From positions 29,680,068-29,744,067 of the forward strand of contig BSYO01000002.1 in the NCBI GenBank assembly GCA_033239525.1: DNA of 64,000 nt, read 5' to 3'. This document shows positions 1-12,000 of the stretch, one piece after another; positions within the stretch are counted from its first letter, which is position 1; each line of letters starts with the position of its first letter. The notes below the pieces were generated by a model. That model was given only the letters and a program-made list of their open reading frames with translations. It had not been told where the DNA came from and searched no databases. The translations under genes were made by a program, and so were the position numbers. Origin of the DNA: Nepenthes gracilis (taxonomy: Eukaryota > Streptophyta > Magnoliopsida > Caryophyllales > Nepenthaceae).

Positions 1-3000
1 AAGCTCAAGGGGAGAGCCCATCCTAAAAGACCGGCCTGGTGAGAAGGAGAGCCCATTGACTTATAAGTTGGAGGTTCTGCTTCAAGCTCCCCAATGTGAA
101 ACTCGTAACACGTGTGTTTGTGCATTCCTGTCCAGCCTATGTTGTTCGACCGGCAACTATTTTTCCCTACACTTACCTCACGCATGCTTTATTTCTACAC
201 GCAGCTTATCCACTATCCTAGGTAACTTTTCTTGGTGTATTGATTTTGCTTGTTGTAACTGTTTGACATTTGGCCAATCTCTGTTTCATCATGTCTCATG
301 TACTAAATGCCCACACTCTTAATAGGTCAAGCATGCATGCCAATCATATTAGATGAATTTCCACACTTCTCACTTTTTGTTGTAATGCTCAAGGTCCTCC
401 TATATTACTTTTCTCCTTAAGGTTATGATCTACGAGATTGATGGCCAGGTCAATTCATTGAAACATGTTATAAAGTTATATGGATATTTGAGATACACAC
501 AGCTTGATGGCCCATCATCATCCGTTACTTCCATCTTCCTGTACTCTGGGTCTTCTGAACTTGCTCTATTGTGGCAACCTTTCTATGGCAATGCTTATTT
601 CTCTAGGTTCATTTTTTAGTATTTAGTTGTTTCTTGAGTGATACGAGTTTTGAGTGTCTGCCACTGTCAACTTGATAAACAAAAATCAGTGCATGTGAAT
701 AAGAGAGAATCTATTTTTCTATCTTCCTCTGACTGCAACCATTTTGCCGTATGAGATCCTACGTTTATTTCTACTAAGAGAGGAAATACATATTTGTTCA
801 TTTTGGTTTATGATTTCTCTCATTCTATCTGATTTATCTTTTGCAAAGTCAAGTACCCAAGATGTACCACTAGTTTCTTTTTGTTTTTTTAAATAAGGTA
901 TACATAATGTTGTCAAGCCGTATTAAATATATAAATCTAACAATGCAAGGAATATTATAGTTACGTATTAATACCCTGGAGTAGCAGGTAATGTTGATTA
1001 TAAATCTTGTCGTGACACTTCTCAATGAAATAGAACTTGGATAGCTTATCAATACTATAAGATCTCATCTCTTCTCAATTGCTTTTCTCGAACAACTTTA
1101 GGGAGAAGCTGCTCTCACCACTCTTGTATATTAAATCAAGTCAAACTCTACCCAAACGTCTTTAATAGTGAATGATATTATCATGATTTTATTCGTGCTA
1201 TTGGGTGCATGCTTTGTTCTCTTTCAACACCGGGAGATAACCAAATTGGAATCTCGTGCTTGTTTATATGTTGTTTCCTACTGTATAATATCGAGCACAT
1301 TTGATGTCACTTTTATGATCTCATCCCTAACCGAATTTGCATATTTTGTCATGATAGCTTTTGGGAGTATGAGATGTTTATCAGTGTATTTTCTTTAAGT
1401 TTCATCTCATTCAACATCCGGATGCATATACTGGCCCCCTTCCTGATGGGTGTCCCTGAACTATTTTCCCTACAAGTTTGGGGTTGATCGTTCTAATATT
1501 ATAAATAATAATGTTGATTAATCTGTTGATCCTCCCTATGCATAATGAGAGGTCTCTCCTTCAATTGACATTTTTTCACTCCTATATATGTGCCCCCTAC
1601 TTATATATGTGATTTTTATTGTTAATATCTTCTTGCCACTTTGTATGAGCAGGGACTTGTACGAAAGCTAGATCTCACCCATGCTGGATGGCTGACACTA
1701 AAACGTAACCAGAGAACTTCAAACACTTGAAAAATCGTACCTCATGGCAAGATGAATAGGTGATTGACAATGAGGAGGCTTTGGACTTCATAGCTCGTCT
1801 CACCTCTGTTTTCTCCTTGATTGTGGCTGCTGAAACAGCAATTCTTTTTAAACATGGATGCTGAAAATACATTATTGCAAGGTGAATCTGCAAAAATAGT
1901 TTACATCGAACTTTGCCAAATCTAATCATTTCCAAATAGTGCTTATCGAATTTCGTAGGATTGGAGCATTATGTGGTTTTAAATAAGTATATATGGCTTA
2001 GTGTGCTGAATTTAGATTTATAATTTAATGTAGCTTGATAATCAGTCATTATGACTCCACACTTTTTACTATTTAGCCAAAAGCTAATACACTCGTACCG
2101 TGGCTTTATATTATGACAATTAAAATGCTATTCAGATTATTTGCGATGATATTTTCAGAAGCGTAACAAATATTTAAAATGGATGTCACTTTATTCATTA
2201 GTGTGTTAGATAAGTAAGTACACAACTATATTATATATATCGATGTTTTTACCAAGTCTGATTCTATATGCGAATTTTATATCGGTTTTTAAACTCAAGT
2301 GAATTTATACTCTACTTCCTTGAGTTTGACGAGAATGTCGTGTAAAATATGAATGTTACAGTTCAATATTAAGTTGTCCAGTTTGATTAATATAATATAT
2401 AACAATCAGATGCGGAATTATTCCATTTCTTTGCATAACTCATTCCTCATATACTTTGGCTTTTATATCTCTATTTTCTCAGAGTAATATAGGCATGGGT
2501 ATTCTATGATAATCCAATTGAAGTCAATGCAATTTAGCTTTTCTTTGCAATATTTTAATCCTTGTGTTGTTAATGTTGAGTCATTGAACCCATAAACTGT
2601 AAGCCTATTTGTTTATATTTAAAGTACGCTGCACGGTTTAAGAAATATTTAGCGTTGGATAAACTTAGACTTTAATGCACGATGACAGTAGGCAGAGATA
2701 TCTTGGATGCGTGTTTGACTCTTGCTGGCCTGCTTTTTTATGTGCAAGGATTTCAAGCTGCAAAAGAAGACTAACTAGAAACGGTTCAAAATTGCTCGCC
2801 CCAAGTCACAAGCTGTGTGATGTAGACAGTTAGGTGAGGCTTGCTACCCACGCATCTGACTGACTAGAGAAAAAAATTAGTGTGAACAAGATTTTTTTCA
2901 ATCAAGCTACTATTCTGAATCTAGGATAAGAAGGCCCTAATCAAACTTATTCCTTTTGATTTTTTTAGGCAACGAACCATTTTTCAACTATAATTTTGCA

Positions 3001-3311
3001 GATTCGGACAGGTAACACATTTTTTATTAAAAAAAAAATGCACCAATTAATATTTAAATATGTAGCTGTTGGAATTGAACACGCTATCCTAGTTATCAGT
3101 ACTAACTATGCCAAGTGGTGTGGTTATTTTGAACTGGAAAAACATTTGGGGGGATGATTTTGAGACAGGCAATATCTACTTGATAAATTAGAAAAATTGG
3201 AGCGAAATTAAAAAAATAAAAAGAAAAAGGAGAAAACCAACAAGAAGCATGGCTTTGACCCTCACTCTCCCATCTCTACCCACTATCTAGTTGGGGATTG
3301 GCCAACCGCTT
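1..3311. other. Gene-free AT-rich stretch
   Basis: No convincing gene was found. Open frames are short (under 90 codons), lack recognisable motifs and do not link into a spliced gene by eye. Composition is AT-rich with scattered homopolymers, such as the A-run near 3030. Nothing resembles an RT, RNase H or integrase motif. It is most likely intergenic DNA with decayed repeats. Confidence 0.5.
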
Positions 3312-4070
3312 TGTTGAATCGAGACGGGAGAATGAGTGATGATAATGTACAAGATAAATAATAATCACATAATAAAGTGATATACAAATAACTTTACTTG
3401 AAAACTCTCTATTAAATAAGAGGGAAAAGATTATGGGATTGTACATCTATAAATTTTTACTATATAAAATCGGTTATACAAAACCTCAAAATAAGTATAA
3501 GAAATCGAACTAAAAACATAGTGAGAGACGAGTGAGCAAAAAACGTAACCGACAAAGTGTTCTTTATAGCTCAAAGAATAATACACTTAGGTCAGCGGTA
3601 ACTAAAGAATTTGAATATTCCTCATCACCCTCTTCTCTCCCCTTTCTCTCTTCTCCCTTTTTTTCTTCTCTCGCTGGTAGCGCTTTCTCGATTGATTTTA
3701 TAAGTGTTTCTACAAAGTCAGGATTTCTTCACTATTGCTCTCTTTTTATAACCCTTAAGTACATTTTTCACACTTTTATTCCATACTCATCGTCTAGATG
3801 CTATTCGTCATTATCGTCCGGTCGCCTCTCGTATTCGGCATCTAGTCTACTTTTAGAATGTCCACTCGATCTCCCTTCAGACTAGGCATTCAGTCGGCCT
3901 TCAGAGTATCTATCCGGTCCCCTTTGGAATAGGATGTCTCCGGGCACTTGTCGCACGGGCAAGGACTAGAATGCTCTATCTCAACATCAAACCCATGTGT
4001 ATTCAACCATACTTTTAAACGACCCATCAATCAGTTATGAGTTTATGTGAGAGTAACTCATAACTCAACA
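3312..4070 (-). repeat. LTR-like repeat on the minus strand
   Basis: The segment is bounded by TGTTGAAT and CTCAACA, so both strands begin TGTTGA and end in CA. Read on the minus strand it has a TATA motif (TTATAAAAAG, about 3740-3750) followed by a purine-rich leader. A G-rich tract resembling a polypurine tract lies just outside the right edge, at about 4071-4100. These are hallmarks of a 3' LTR in minus orientation. The flanking five bases (CGCTT and AACCC) do not match, so there is no clear target-site duplication. The family is unknown. Confidence 0.5.
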
Positions 4071-5858
4071 AACCCCGCCCAGCCCTCCGCCACCCACCCA
4101 CCAACTTCTACCTCAACTTATGCCCTAAAATAACCATATCTTTGGCACTAAACTCCATTTCACTATTGAAATCTTACTCCTCCTTCATGCGATTTGACAC
4201 TCGTGCTATTGCTCTTTGGCACCTGGCCGGTGCAGCGTTGCAAACCGAACAAAATTCAGCATAGACCATCTCACCGTAAAAATTTGATAGGTTCGATATA
4301 TGGTTATTGAACCTCCTAAAATGATCTACTAAATTTATCAAGCTGTTGCAAAAGATAAAAATGGCCAGTTATTAATAAAATTTCTTGTCGGCTCTATGTG
4401 AAATACTCATTTGGCCAAGGATTTTCAAATACATCATAAGTCAAACCCATGCTAACAAATAACTAACCCGCAAAGAATAGGATAAAACAAGCCAACCACA
4501 ATGCCTCCAAGTCTTTGCTGGCTGCAAGCAAAATGGAGAGGGAGATGCGTTGTAATGGCCACTGAAGCTGAGTTGGAGTAGGTGGAGTGGAAGCGCATCT
4601 CCCAAACAAGTGCATATCCAATTTATAGAGATCATACCAGGATACCACCTCCCTGCCCCCCAATGCGTGTTTCATCGCTCCAAAGGAGAATAATAATATA
4701 TTAGCGGGAAGAAGATGAATGTGGGATTAGGAGTGTATTAGAAAATCAATGTCGACTAAACAATATCTTTTTATGGTTTTTTTTTATATAAAAAAAAAAG
4801 AAAGAAAACAACGTACAAAAATATAATGATTTAACATTAGCAATTATAATTATAAGATTAAATCTTTATAGGATCTACATAAACTAAATTTAAACATTAC
4901 ACAAAACGTGCTATTTTAAATTAGCATTGTCTATAACTAAACGAATTCTCCCATTAACATAATCATTGCAGATCTCTTGTTACCTCTGCAATTATTAGTT
5001 CTAGTAAGGCCAATGTCCGGATTCTCTAAATTATATATCGGATAACTAGTTTAGTGCTTTCTATATGAAGGAAACACGACTTTTATGGGTCCCAGGATAA
5101 AGCTGGAACCGTGGAAACCCACTCCAAAGTGGGTCAACTACCGTGGCCAGATGGCTAACTCCTGCTGCCGGAGAGGTTCAGGTGACCAGCCGTGCTTCCG
5201 AGGAGCAAAAGTTTCCCTGTTCAACTGATTGAAGCAGGTGAGTCGATTAGCCTAACCGGTAAGAGCAATCGGATTTCAGCCGTCAGGTCCGTATTCAATT
5301 GTCGATCGCAAAAGCTTTCATACAAGCCGGTGCAACAAAAAGAAAATGACGATTTGAATTTCCAATAAGGCACGCCTCTAATACGATAGCTATCAAAAAG
5401 TTAAAAAATATATACAAAATTTTTATGGAGAAAGAAACACAAAATGGTAGATCAAACCATTGGCGCCTGAGGAACGCCCCCTCCCTGTTTAGTTGAAAAA
5501 TAGTTTTGGTTATATATTTTTCATTTTTTTTATTTTAATTTTTCGTAAACTTTTTGAAAACATGTTGATTTATTTACGTTAGAAACGCAAATATTTTAAT
5601 AAATTAAATAATCAAATTCGGCTATGATAGCTCTATTTATAGTTATCGAAAGTTGTAAAGAGTCTTACATAATGCATTCTAACATATTGTATATAAATTA
5701 TATTTCTAACGATAATTTATTATATTATTTATATTTGTTGCATTGCACACTTTGTATGAATGTCAAGCCATTTACTATTATAAAAAATAAAGCATGTGGA
5801 ATGCAAATATTTGTTAGTGTCTACAAAGTTTATCTATAGAAAACAATATGATTAAAAA
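4071..5858. other. Intergenic, no gene recognised
   Basis: No gene was identified. Minus-strand open frames at 4441-4675 are short and unrecognised. From about 5060 to 5330 there is a more GC-rich patch with tRNA-like promoter motifs, listed separately. The rest is AT-rich. Confidence 0.45.
5060..5330 (+). repeat. Possible tRNA-derived SINE
   Basis: The patch contains TAGCCTAACCGG at about 5247-5258, which fits the Pol III box A consensus (TRGCNNANNNGG). About 40 bases later, GTATTCAATTG resembles a degraded box B. Spacing and order match a tRNA-like SINE head, and the patch stands out from its AT-rich surroundings. No poly(A) or poly(T) tail or target-site duplication was identified, so the call is tentative. 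A decayed tRNA fragment is the alternative. Confidence 0.25.
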
Positions 5859-7123
5859 TGTCGGCTCCTAAATAAGTGGCCTATAAAATACTACCAAAAG
5901 AAAAGGCCCAAGCAAAATGCCTAAAAATGCGATGACAGGACATAGAGATCCAAAACAGAGGCCAATGTCCCAAAGGCCAAGGCCACAACAAATGTCCGAG
6001 AGGTCCCGTTAACTAACAAGGAAGCTCGAGGACATCATCCAGGTACGAGAACAAGAAGGAGCTCGAGAACCCCAGAAGTCCTGTCAAATCTCAGACCAAT
6101 CCGAGAAGTCGGAAAGAGACTCGAGGACTTTCCTCAAAGGACCGCTAAGAGTTGCCTTCTCCAACGAGTCCGCGAACTCACGAAGTAATAAGGAATGCCA
6201 TGCAAGGACGAGGACTGCCTCCTACAAGGCCGAGAATCAAGCATTTTCGCTAATCCCCAAAGAAAAATTTTTCAAAGATGAATCCTATACACTCGACATG
6301 CTCAATGCCTAGCCGCGTGCTCTCCCGCACATCGCCAACAAGATTAAAATGTGGACAAAACCTTTCTCGACCACCGGCTACTGCTATGTGTCGCCTCCCA
6401 ACAAAACATTTTCCCTATAAATACTTGAGAGTCCCACATCGGATGGGGAGGTGATTCTTCATAATAAGGGCCGATACTTCTTCCGACGACTATTTTGGGG
6501 GCGGATTTGCCCAGAACAAACCTGCGTGCGGGTCAGCGGATTAGACACCGTGAAGTTCCCACACCCCAAAGTGGACAATATCTCCATGCGGATGCACCGG
6601 GAAATGGTATCAAAATGATCCGGTGTGCTAGCGATCCCCAATGGGGTTCTAACTTATGGGAGGAGCGTGCCTTATAATAAGGCGTAGCTTCCTTGACGAC
6701 GCTTTGGGGGCGGTGGAATATGCGTGATGGAAAGGCCCAAAGCGGACAATATCGTCATCTTCAAGAAAGATTCTTTCTAGGGATTCCTTTTGGCCCATTT
6801 CTTCCCACTCTCTCTAGAGGAAAAACTTCTCCTTCCGGGTCATCCCAGACACAAAGGAAAAGGACTTAGGCGCTTCATTAGCACCTTCCATCTCCCTTCT
6901 CAACGAGAAAGAACAAAGGAGAGACAAAACTTCCCAACGAGTGAAACGCTTAAAGAAAGAAATAGGATCCGGAAGGCCAATCTAAATAAATAAACATTCC
7001 TAAAGCGCCAAAGCCTGGTTTTCCTCCCAATTTAAAGTAAAAATATAACCTCAATCTCTCCCTCTCAACTTCCACCACCAAACATTTATGTTGCATGTGG
7101 ACCCCGAGTTTCCGGACGCAACA
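5859..7123 (+). repeat. Probable LTR (gypsy type) carrying a nested TRIM-like insertion
   Basis: The right edge reads CCGGACGCAACA, the same terminal motif as the well-defined solo LTR at 42096-42954. A likely left edge is TGTCGGCTCC at 5859. A TATA box (TATAAATA) lies at 6416-6423. The flanks are AAAAA on the left and GAAAA on the right, a 4-of-5 match that could be a decayed target-site duplication. A second element is inserted just downstream of the TATA box. The left boundary is the least certain part. Confidence 0.45.
6426..6757 (+). mobile_element. TRIM-like short LTR element (nested)
   Basis: Two similar arms share a pattern: GGATGGGGAGG / TTATGGGAGG, then ATAATAAGG, then CTTTGGGGGCGG or its variant, then GACAATATC. 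The arms run roughly 6426-6602 and 6655-6757. Between them lies a primer-binding-like site (TGGTATCAAAATG, 6605-6617) similar to the end of initiator Met-tRNA. There is no coding potential. The outer ends are TGAGAGTCCC and ATCGTCA. Short arms, a PBS and no ORF fit a terminal-repeat retrotransposon in miniature. No target-site duplication was seen. Confidence 0.45.
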
Positions 7124-7531
7124 GAAAAATATTTAAGGTGGTTCACTTTTATGTCAAATTTTTGTTGTTAAGTTTGTCGTTGGTGGTTATTTTATTTTTT
7201 AAGAAAACTTTTATAAGTTAATCTTATTTGTTACATATTAAAGTTTTATTCTATATACTGATGAAATTATATCCATATGTTTGAAAAATAAAAAAGATAT
7301 TAAATCTCACATATATGATTACACTAACTATTAATAGCTTCTCTTTATACTTCAAATTTTCCTGGACAATAATATTACTTTTCTAATTCCACTATTTTAA
7401 AGAAGGCCAATCAAAGACAGTATTTATCTTTGTCTAATTCCTCTAAGATTGCAAAGAAATTACTTGGAAATTTCTCATAAATACTATCCTAGTTGTTTTA
7501 TAATTGTTGTTCTTTTTGACTTTTTAAAATT

Positions 7532-8464
7532 TGATAGGACCATTAGCAGTGGACCAGCCTAAATGGGGTAAGTGGCCCAAAATTGATAGCGATCTATTTA
7601 TCTCTAGGATAGTCAATGCTATCGTTGACTGAAATAGCGTAGTAAGTAGGCCGAACGTAGCCCAAGATAAGCATGGCCTAGATCGTAATCAGCCCACGTA
7701 TACCTTCGTAAATCTCAATGGTCATCTACCCTAATTCTCCACATCTCCAAAAAAGATAATCCTATATGTAACGAAAATTCTGTAACGAAAATTTTTCAAA
7801 ATCAGAGCGTATTCCGAAAGAAAAGCTTACAAATTAGCACGTGATTCTTAGAGAAAACCTTAACAGTCACTACGCGCAATATCTCCACAAAAGGAAGTGA
7901 ATCCTCCTTTCTGATTGTTCTAACTTAGAATGGTGCCCGCGTCTATATTAGAAAAGGCAACAATCTTTACAGAAGGCAGGTATCTTGCCTTGCTATCTAA
8001 GGAAAGTAGCGGAAGGCCAACGACTATAAAAAGACAGGGAGATCTACTCCATAGGCACGCTCTCTTGTATATTCAAGCTAACAAAAGCTCTCTAAACTCC
8101 CAAGCATCCCAACGCTCTCTTTCTTTCTGCTACTAGTTTCTTGCAAACTCAATACTTGGAGAACTTGCTTTCCGCAAGCATCTATGACCAAAATCACTCT
8201 CTCCACGAGTGCACCTCCTACCATCATTCTTAAATCCCACGCCCGACATTCATTTTTATATTTTCTGCATTCACCTTCTTATTTTTAGAATATCGTTTAC
8301 TGGTTTGAGCGTTAGAGTGTTTTTAGTATGATAAAATCTCGCCGTCACCTGACCTCTTATTTAAAATTGTGGTATGTAGGATTCCAAATTCAGAGGACGG
8401 TGATTGGAGTCCGACGGACTAATTCGACCAGAATGCATTCGAAATTTGGATCTATAATGCATTA
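7532..8464 (+). repeat. Solo LTR, same family as 24687-25675 and 46827-47766
   Basis: It starts TGATAGGACC and ends near AATGCATTA, corresponding to TGATGGGTCC...GGATGCATCA in the related LTRs. It shares the internal track TTTGAGCGTTAGAGTGTTT, then GTCACCTGACCTCTTATT and a late GTAGGATTC. A TATA box lies at 8025-8032. The flanks AAATT (left) and AAATC (right) are a near-perfect 5-bp target-site duplication. No internal region follows, so it is a solo LTR from an old insertion. Confidence 0.65.
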
Positions 8465-9006
8465 AAATCAAATAAAATTGATTTAGCCATCCATTATTTA
8501 AAAAATTATTGATTTTAAAAGTTAGATAAATTATATTTATTTTAAAAAAATAATAATAAATGATCAAATCTATTATCCTATTTAGTAAAAACGCTAGAGT
8601 AATATTACTGTAAGATGCTACCATGCTAATGGTGGATTAGACGACGTATGCCGGTTTATCCGAGCCGGTCAAAATGGGCGGCTTACATTTTCGCCGGAGC
8701 TGCGGCGGTAACTTGCCAACCTCTCGTCTTCGTCCACAAGTTAACAAGTACTAGTAAAACTAACATCAGATTGATGTTAACTTAATTATAAACTAAAATG
8801 CCAAAGAATTATATATGCAAACTTTATTTTATTCTTTCTGAAAAAAAAAAAAAAGACCAAATACTTTGAAATTTTGACTACCCATGGGTAGTTCCATGTT
8901 TGGTCTGATGTCTCTCCTGCTGCCATCGTTCACAACGATTCCAAACCTTCGACTTTTCACATTATTTTGATTTTTCAACTGTTTCAATCATCTCGGAATT
9001 TTAAGC

Positions 9007-9024
9007 ATGAATTTCCCTTTTTAG
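9007..9024 (+). CDS. uORF 1 (5 codons) in the receptor-kinase leader
   Basis: A minimal upstream reading frame of ATG plus four codons ends in TAG, 68 bases before the main start codon. It matters only if transcription begins upstream of it, which is not shown here. Confidence 0.25.
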   Translation: MNFPF

Positions 9025-9032
9025 CAGCGATC

Positions 9033-9089
9033 ATGTTAGCGGAGAAGACGACCGAATTGTTAAAAAGAAAGGTGCAGAGTTTAAAGTGA
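9033..9089 (+). CDS. uORF 2 (18 codons) ending two bases before the main ATG
   Basis: An upstream reading frame of 18 sense codons (MLAEKTTEL..., lysine-rich) ends in TGA at 9087-9089. The main receptor start ATG follows at 9092. Such tight spacing usually disfavours reinitiation on the downstream ATG, so the uORF could dampen translation. Whether it is present in the mRNA is unknown. Confidence 0.35.
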   Translation: MLAEKTTELLKRKVQSLK

Positions 9090-9091
9090 TC

Positions 9092-12000
9092 ATGCCAGAA
9101 GAAGAATCCGATTCGGGTTCCAGTCAGGCTCTGCTTTTCGTTTTCTTGATTCTGCTTACGGGTAAATCATCAAAATCTCATCCTTTCAGTTTCATCTGTA
9201 ACTCTATTCTATCTTCCCAGCAGACGATCAAATCTAATTATTGCCATCTTCTTCTTCCTCCTCATGTTCACTTCACCAGACAATTGGTTTATTTGTTCGT
9301 TCTTCAAAACAAAAAGAGTATGATAGAGGGGCTTTTCGTCGACTATTCCTGCAAGCCAAAATAGTTTGTCAGTTAACTTGATCAATTCTTCTCTTTCGTT
9401 CATGTTGTCTCTTTCTTGCATGAACTGCATAACGCAAGAAAGGGAGCTCCTTATGCTGCGGTTTTGCAAAATTTTTCTCATTAGATATTCTGAATTTTTC
9501 GTCGTCCATGACTTCTTTTTCTCTGGGCTAGTTGTTATTGGTTTGTATGCTTACCACTTTTTATTGTTTATTTTGTACAAATGACATATGCATGTACTTA
9601 CCAAAAGAAAAGGCCTTATGCTTTATAAAAATCTTGAAATTGTCTCAAATGTTTGATAAAACTCATTTTCACACATACAATTATTGTGCTTCCACAGGAA
9701 AAATTGTAGGAGGAGATTCCCTAGAGAGAGATAAACAAGTTCTTCTAAGTTTAAAGTCCTTTCTTGAAGACGAAAACCAAGTAAATCGAGGTATATACAG
9801 TCAGTGGAATCAAACCAGCTCAAATCCCTGTGATTGGTCTGGAATTTCCTGTAGTTCCGACAACGGCAGCGTAACCGGCATTGATCTCTCTGGCTATGAA
9901 ATCTGCGGCGAAATATTCGGCAACTTCTCAGCGCTAGCAGAACTATCCTCCCTTGATCTCTCCCAGAACACACTAAATGGGAAAATTCCTAATGATTTGA
10001 ATGGCTGCAGAAATCTCAAATATCTCAATTTGTCACATAATTTACTTGAAGGGCAGTTGAATTTAACTGGGTTGACTAGCTTGGAGATTCTTGATCTTTC
10101 CCTAAATAGATTTCAAGGGGAAATTGGTGCCACTTTTGCTGGAATTTGCAGCAATTTGAAGGTCGTGAATATTTCAACGAATAATTTCACGGGTCAGATT
10201 GACAATTGCTTCGATAGATGCTGGAAATTACAAGAACTTGATTTGAGTGCCAACAATTTTACTGGACAATTATGGACAGGATTTGACAGACTTCACATGT
10301 TTTCAGTTTCGGGGAACAAATTTTATGGTTTGGTTCATCCATCCCTTCTCAGTAGAAATTGCAGCCTCCAGATATTGGACTTGTCAGAAAATCAATTTTA
10401 TGGGGAAATTCCGGGCCAGATTTCGAATTGCATTCGCTTATCGATCTTGAATCTGTGGGGAAATAATTTTGTGGGTCGAATTCCCAGCACTCTTGGTTCA
10501 GTTTCTAGTCTAGAAGCTTTGATCTTGGGAAGCAATAAGTTCTCAAGAGACATACCCAAGTCACTGTTGAACTGCAAGAATTTGGAGTTCTTTGATCTAA
10601 GCAACAACAGATTTGGAGGGCAGATACCAGAAATTTTTGGGAAATTCACTCAATTGAGGCTTCTAATTTTGCATAGAAATTCATTCACGGAAGGTATAAA
10701 TTCTTCAGGGATTCTGAATCTGCCTAACATCTCTGGATTAGACCTCAGCTTCAACAATTTTTCTGGTCCTCTTCCAGTCGAGATTTCAAAAATGGTCACT
10801 ATGCAGTACTTAGTTCTTGCTTCTAATCAGTTTTCAGGGCCAATACCTTCTGAATATGGGAGCCTACCTCTCCTCCAAGCGCTCGACCTCTCATTCAACA
10901 GATTGTGGGGATCAATACCTCCATCATTTGGAAATCTCACCTCACTTCTCTGGCTAATGCTTGCTAACAATTCTTTGACAGGTCAGATTCCAACTGAGCT
11001 GGGCAATTGCAGCAGCTTGTTGTGGTTGAACCTGGCAAACAACCAATTAAACGGGACAATTCCACCTAAATTGACAATGATTGGCCTAAATCCGTGGCCC
11101 ACTTTTCTGTCAAACCGAAAGAATCATCGGCTTCTTCATGGGTCTGGGGAGTGCTTGGCAATGAGGAGGTGGATTCCAGCAGACTATCCTCCGTTCAGCT
11201 TTGTGTATAAGTTGCTCACCGCAAAAAGTTGCCGCAGCATCTGGGACCGGTTACTAAAAGGCTATGGATTATTCCCAATATGCCTGCCTGGTACTAGTCT
11301 TACAACCCTGCAAATTTCAGGATATCTACAGCTCAGTGGGAACAGATTTTCCGGTGAAATCCCTCCAGAGATTGGTAGGATGCACAACTTCAGTATGCTA
11401 CATTTGGGTTTCAACCAATTCGAGGGAGCGTTGCCACCAGATATCGAACGCCTACCACTCATGGTCTTAAATGTCTCACGGAATAATTTATCCGGTGCAA
11501 TTCCTGCACGGATTGGCAACATCAAATGCTTGGAGATCCTGGATTTGTCCTACAACAACTTCTCGGGCACATTCCCGTTGAGTTTGAACGGCTTGACTGG
11601 GCTGAGCAAGTTCAACGTGTCATTCAATCAGTTCATTTCCGGCAGGATTCCATCGACGGGTCAGCTGGCAACCTTTGACAAAGAGTCATTCCTCGGCGAC
11701 CCGCACTTAGAGCTACAATCTTACATTAACATCAATGACTCCACGGGCAATCACTCCTCACCACCGAGTCCAGAAAGCAATAGAAACTGCCAGAGCATTA
11801 TTAAGCAAACTTCGTTCTTTTTGTTCTTAATTCTGACATTCGCCGTCTTAATATGTGGAGTACTGTCGATTTTAATCTGCGTGCTGACAAAAAGCCCAGA
11901 TGAAAAACCGGGGTATTCCAATGGAAAATCCAGGCATAACTACGCATCAAGCTCAAATGCATCGGCGCCATGGCTGCCCAACACAGTCAAGGTCCTCCGT

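Larger units (their letters stand above)
8465..9091 (+). promoter_or_regulatory. Upstream region and 5' leader of the LRR receptor kinase
   Basis: This is non-coding sequence between the solo LTR and the receptor-kinase start. It includes a TTGACT W-box-like core near 8873-8880, a motif class bound by WRKY factors in defence genes; one copy alone is weak evidence. The last ~90 bases contain two short upstream ORFs. The transcription start cannot be fixed from sequence alone. Confidence 0.35.

Noticed and set aside
3532..3885. 117-codon Ser-rich frame
   Set aside because: It falls inside an LTR-like repeat whose transcription would be on the other strand.
9086..9091. GTG start two codons before the receptor ATG
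   Set aside because: A nuclear plant gene would use the ATG at 9092; nothing supports non-AUG initiation.
9532..9697. Upstream extension of the receptor-kinase reading frame
   Set aside because: It is open by chance but lies in the 536-base intron. The signal-peptide exon at 9092-9161 joins in phase to 9698 and restores the family N-terminus.
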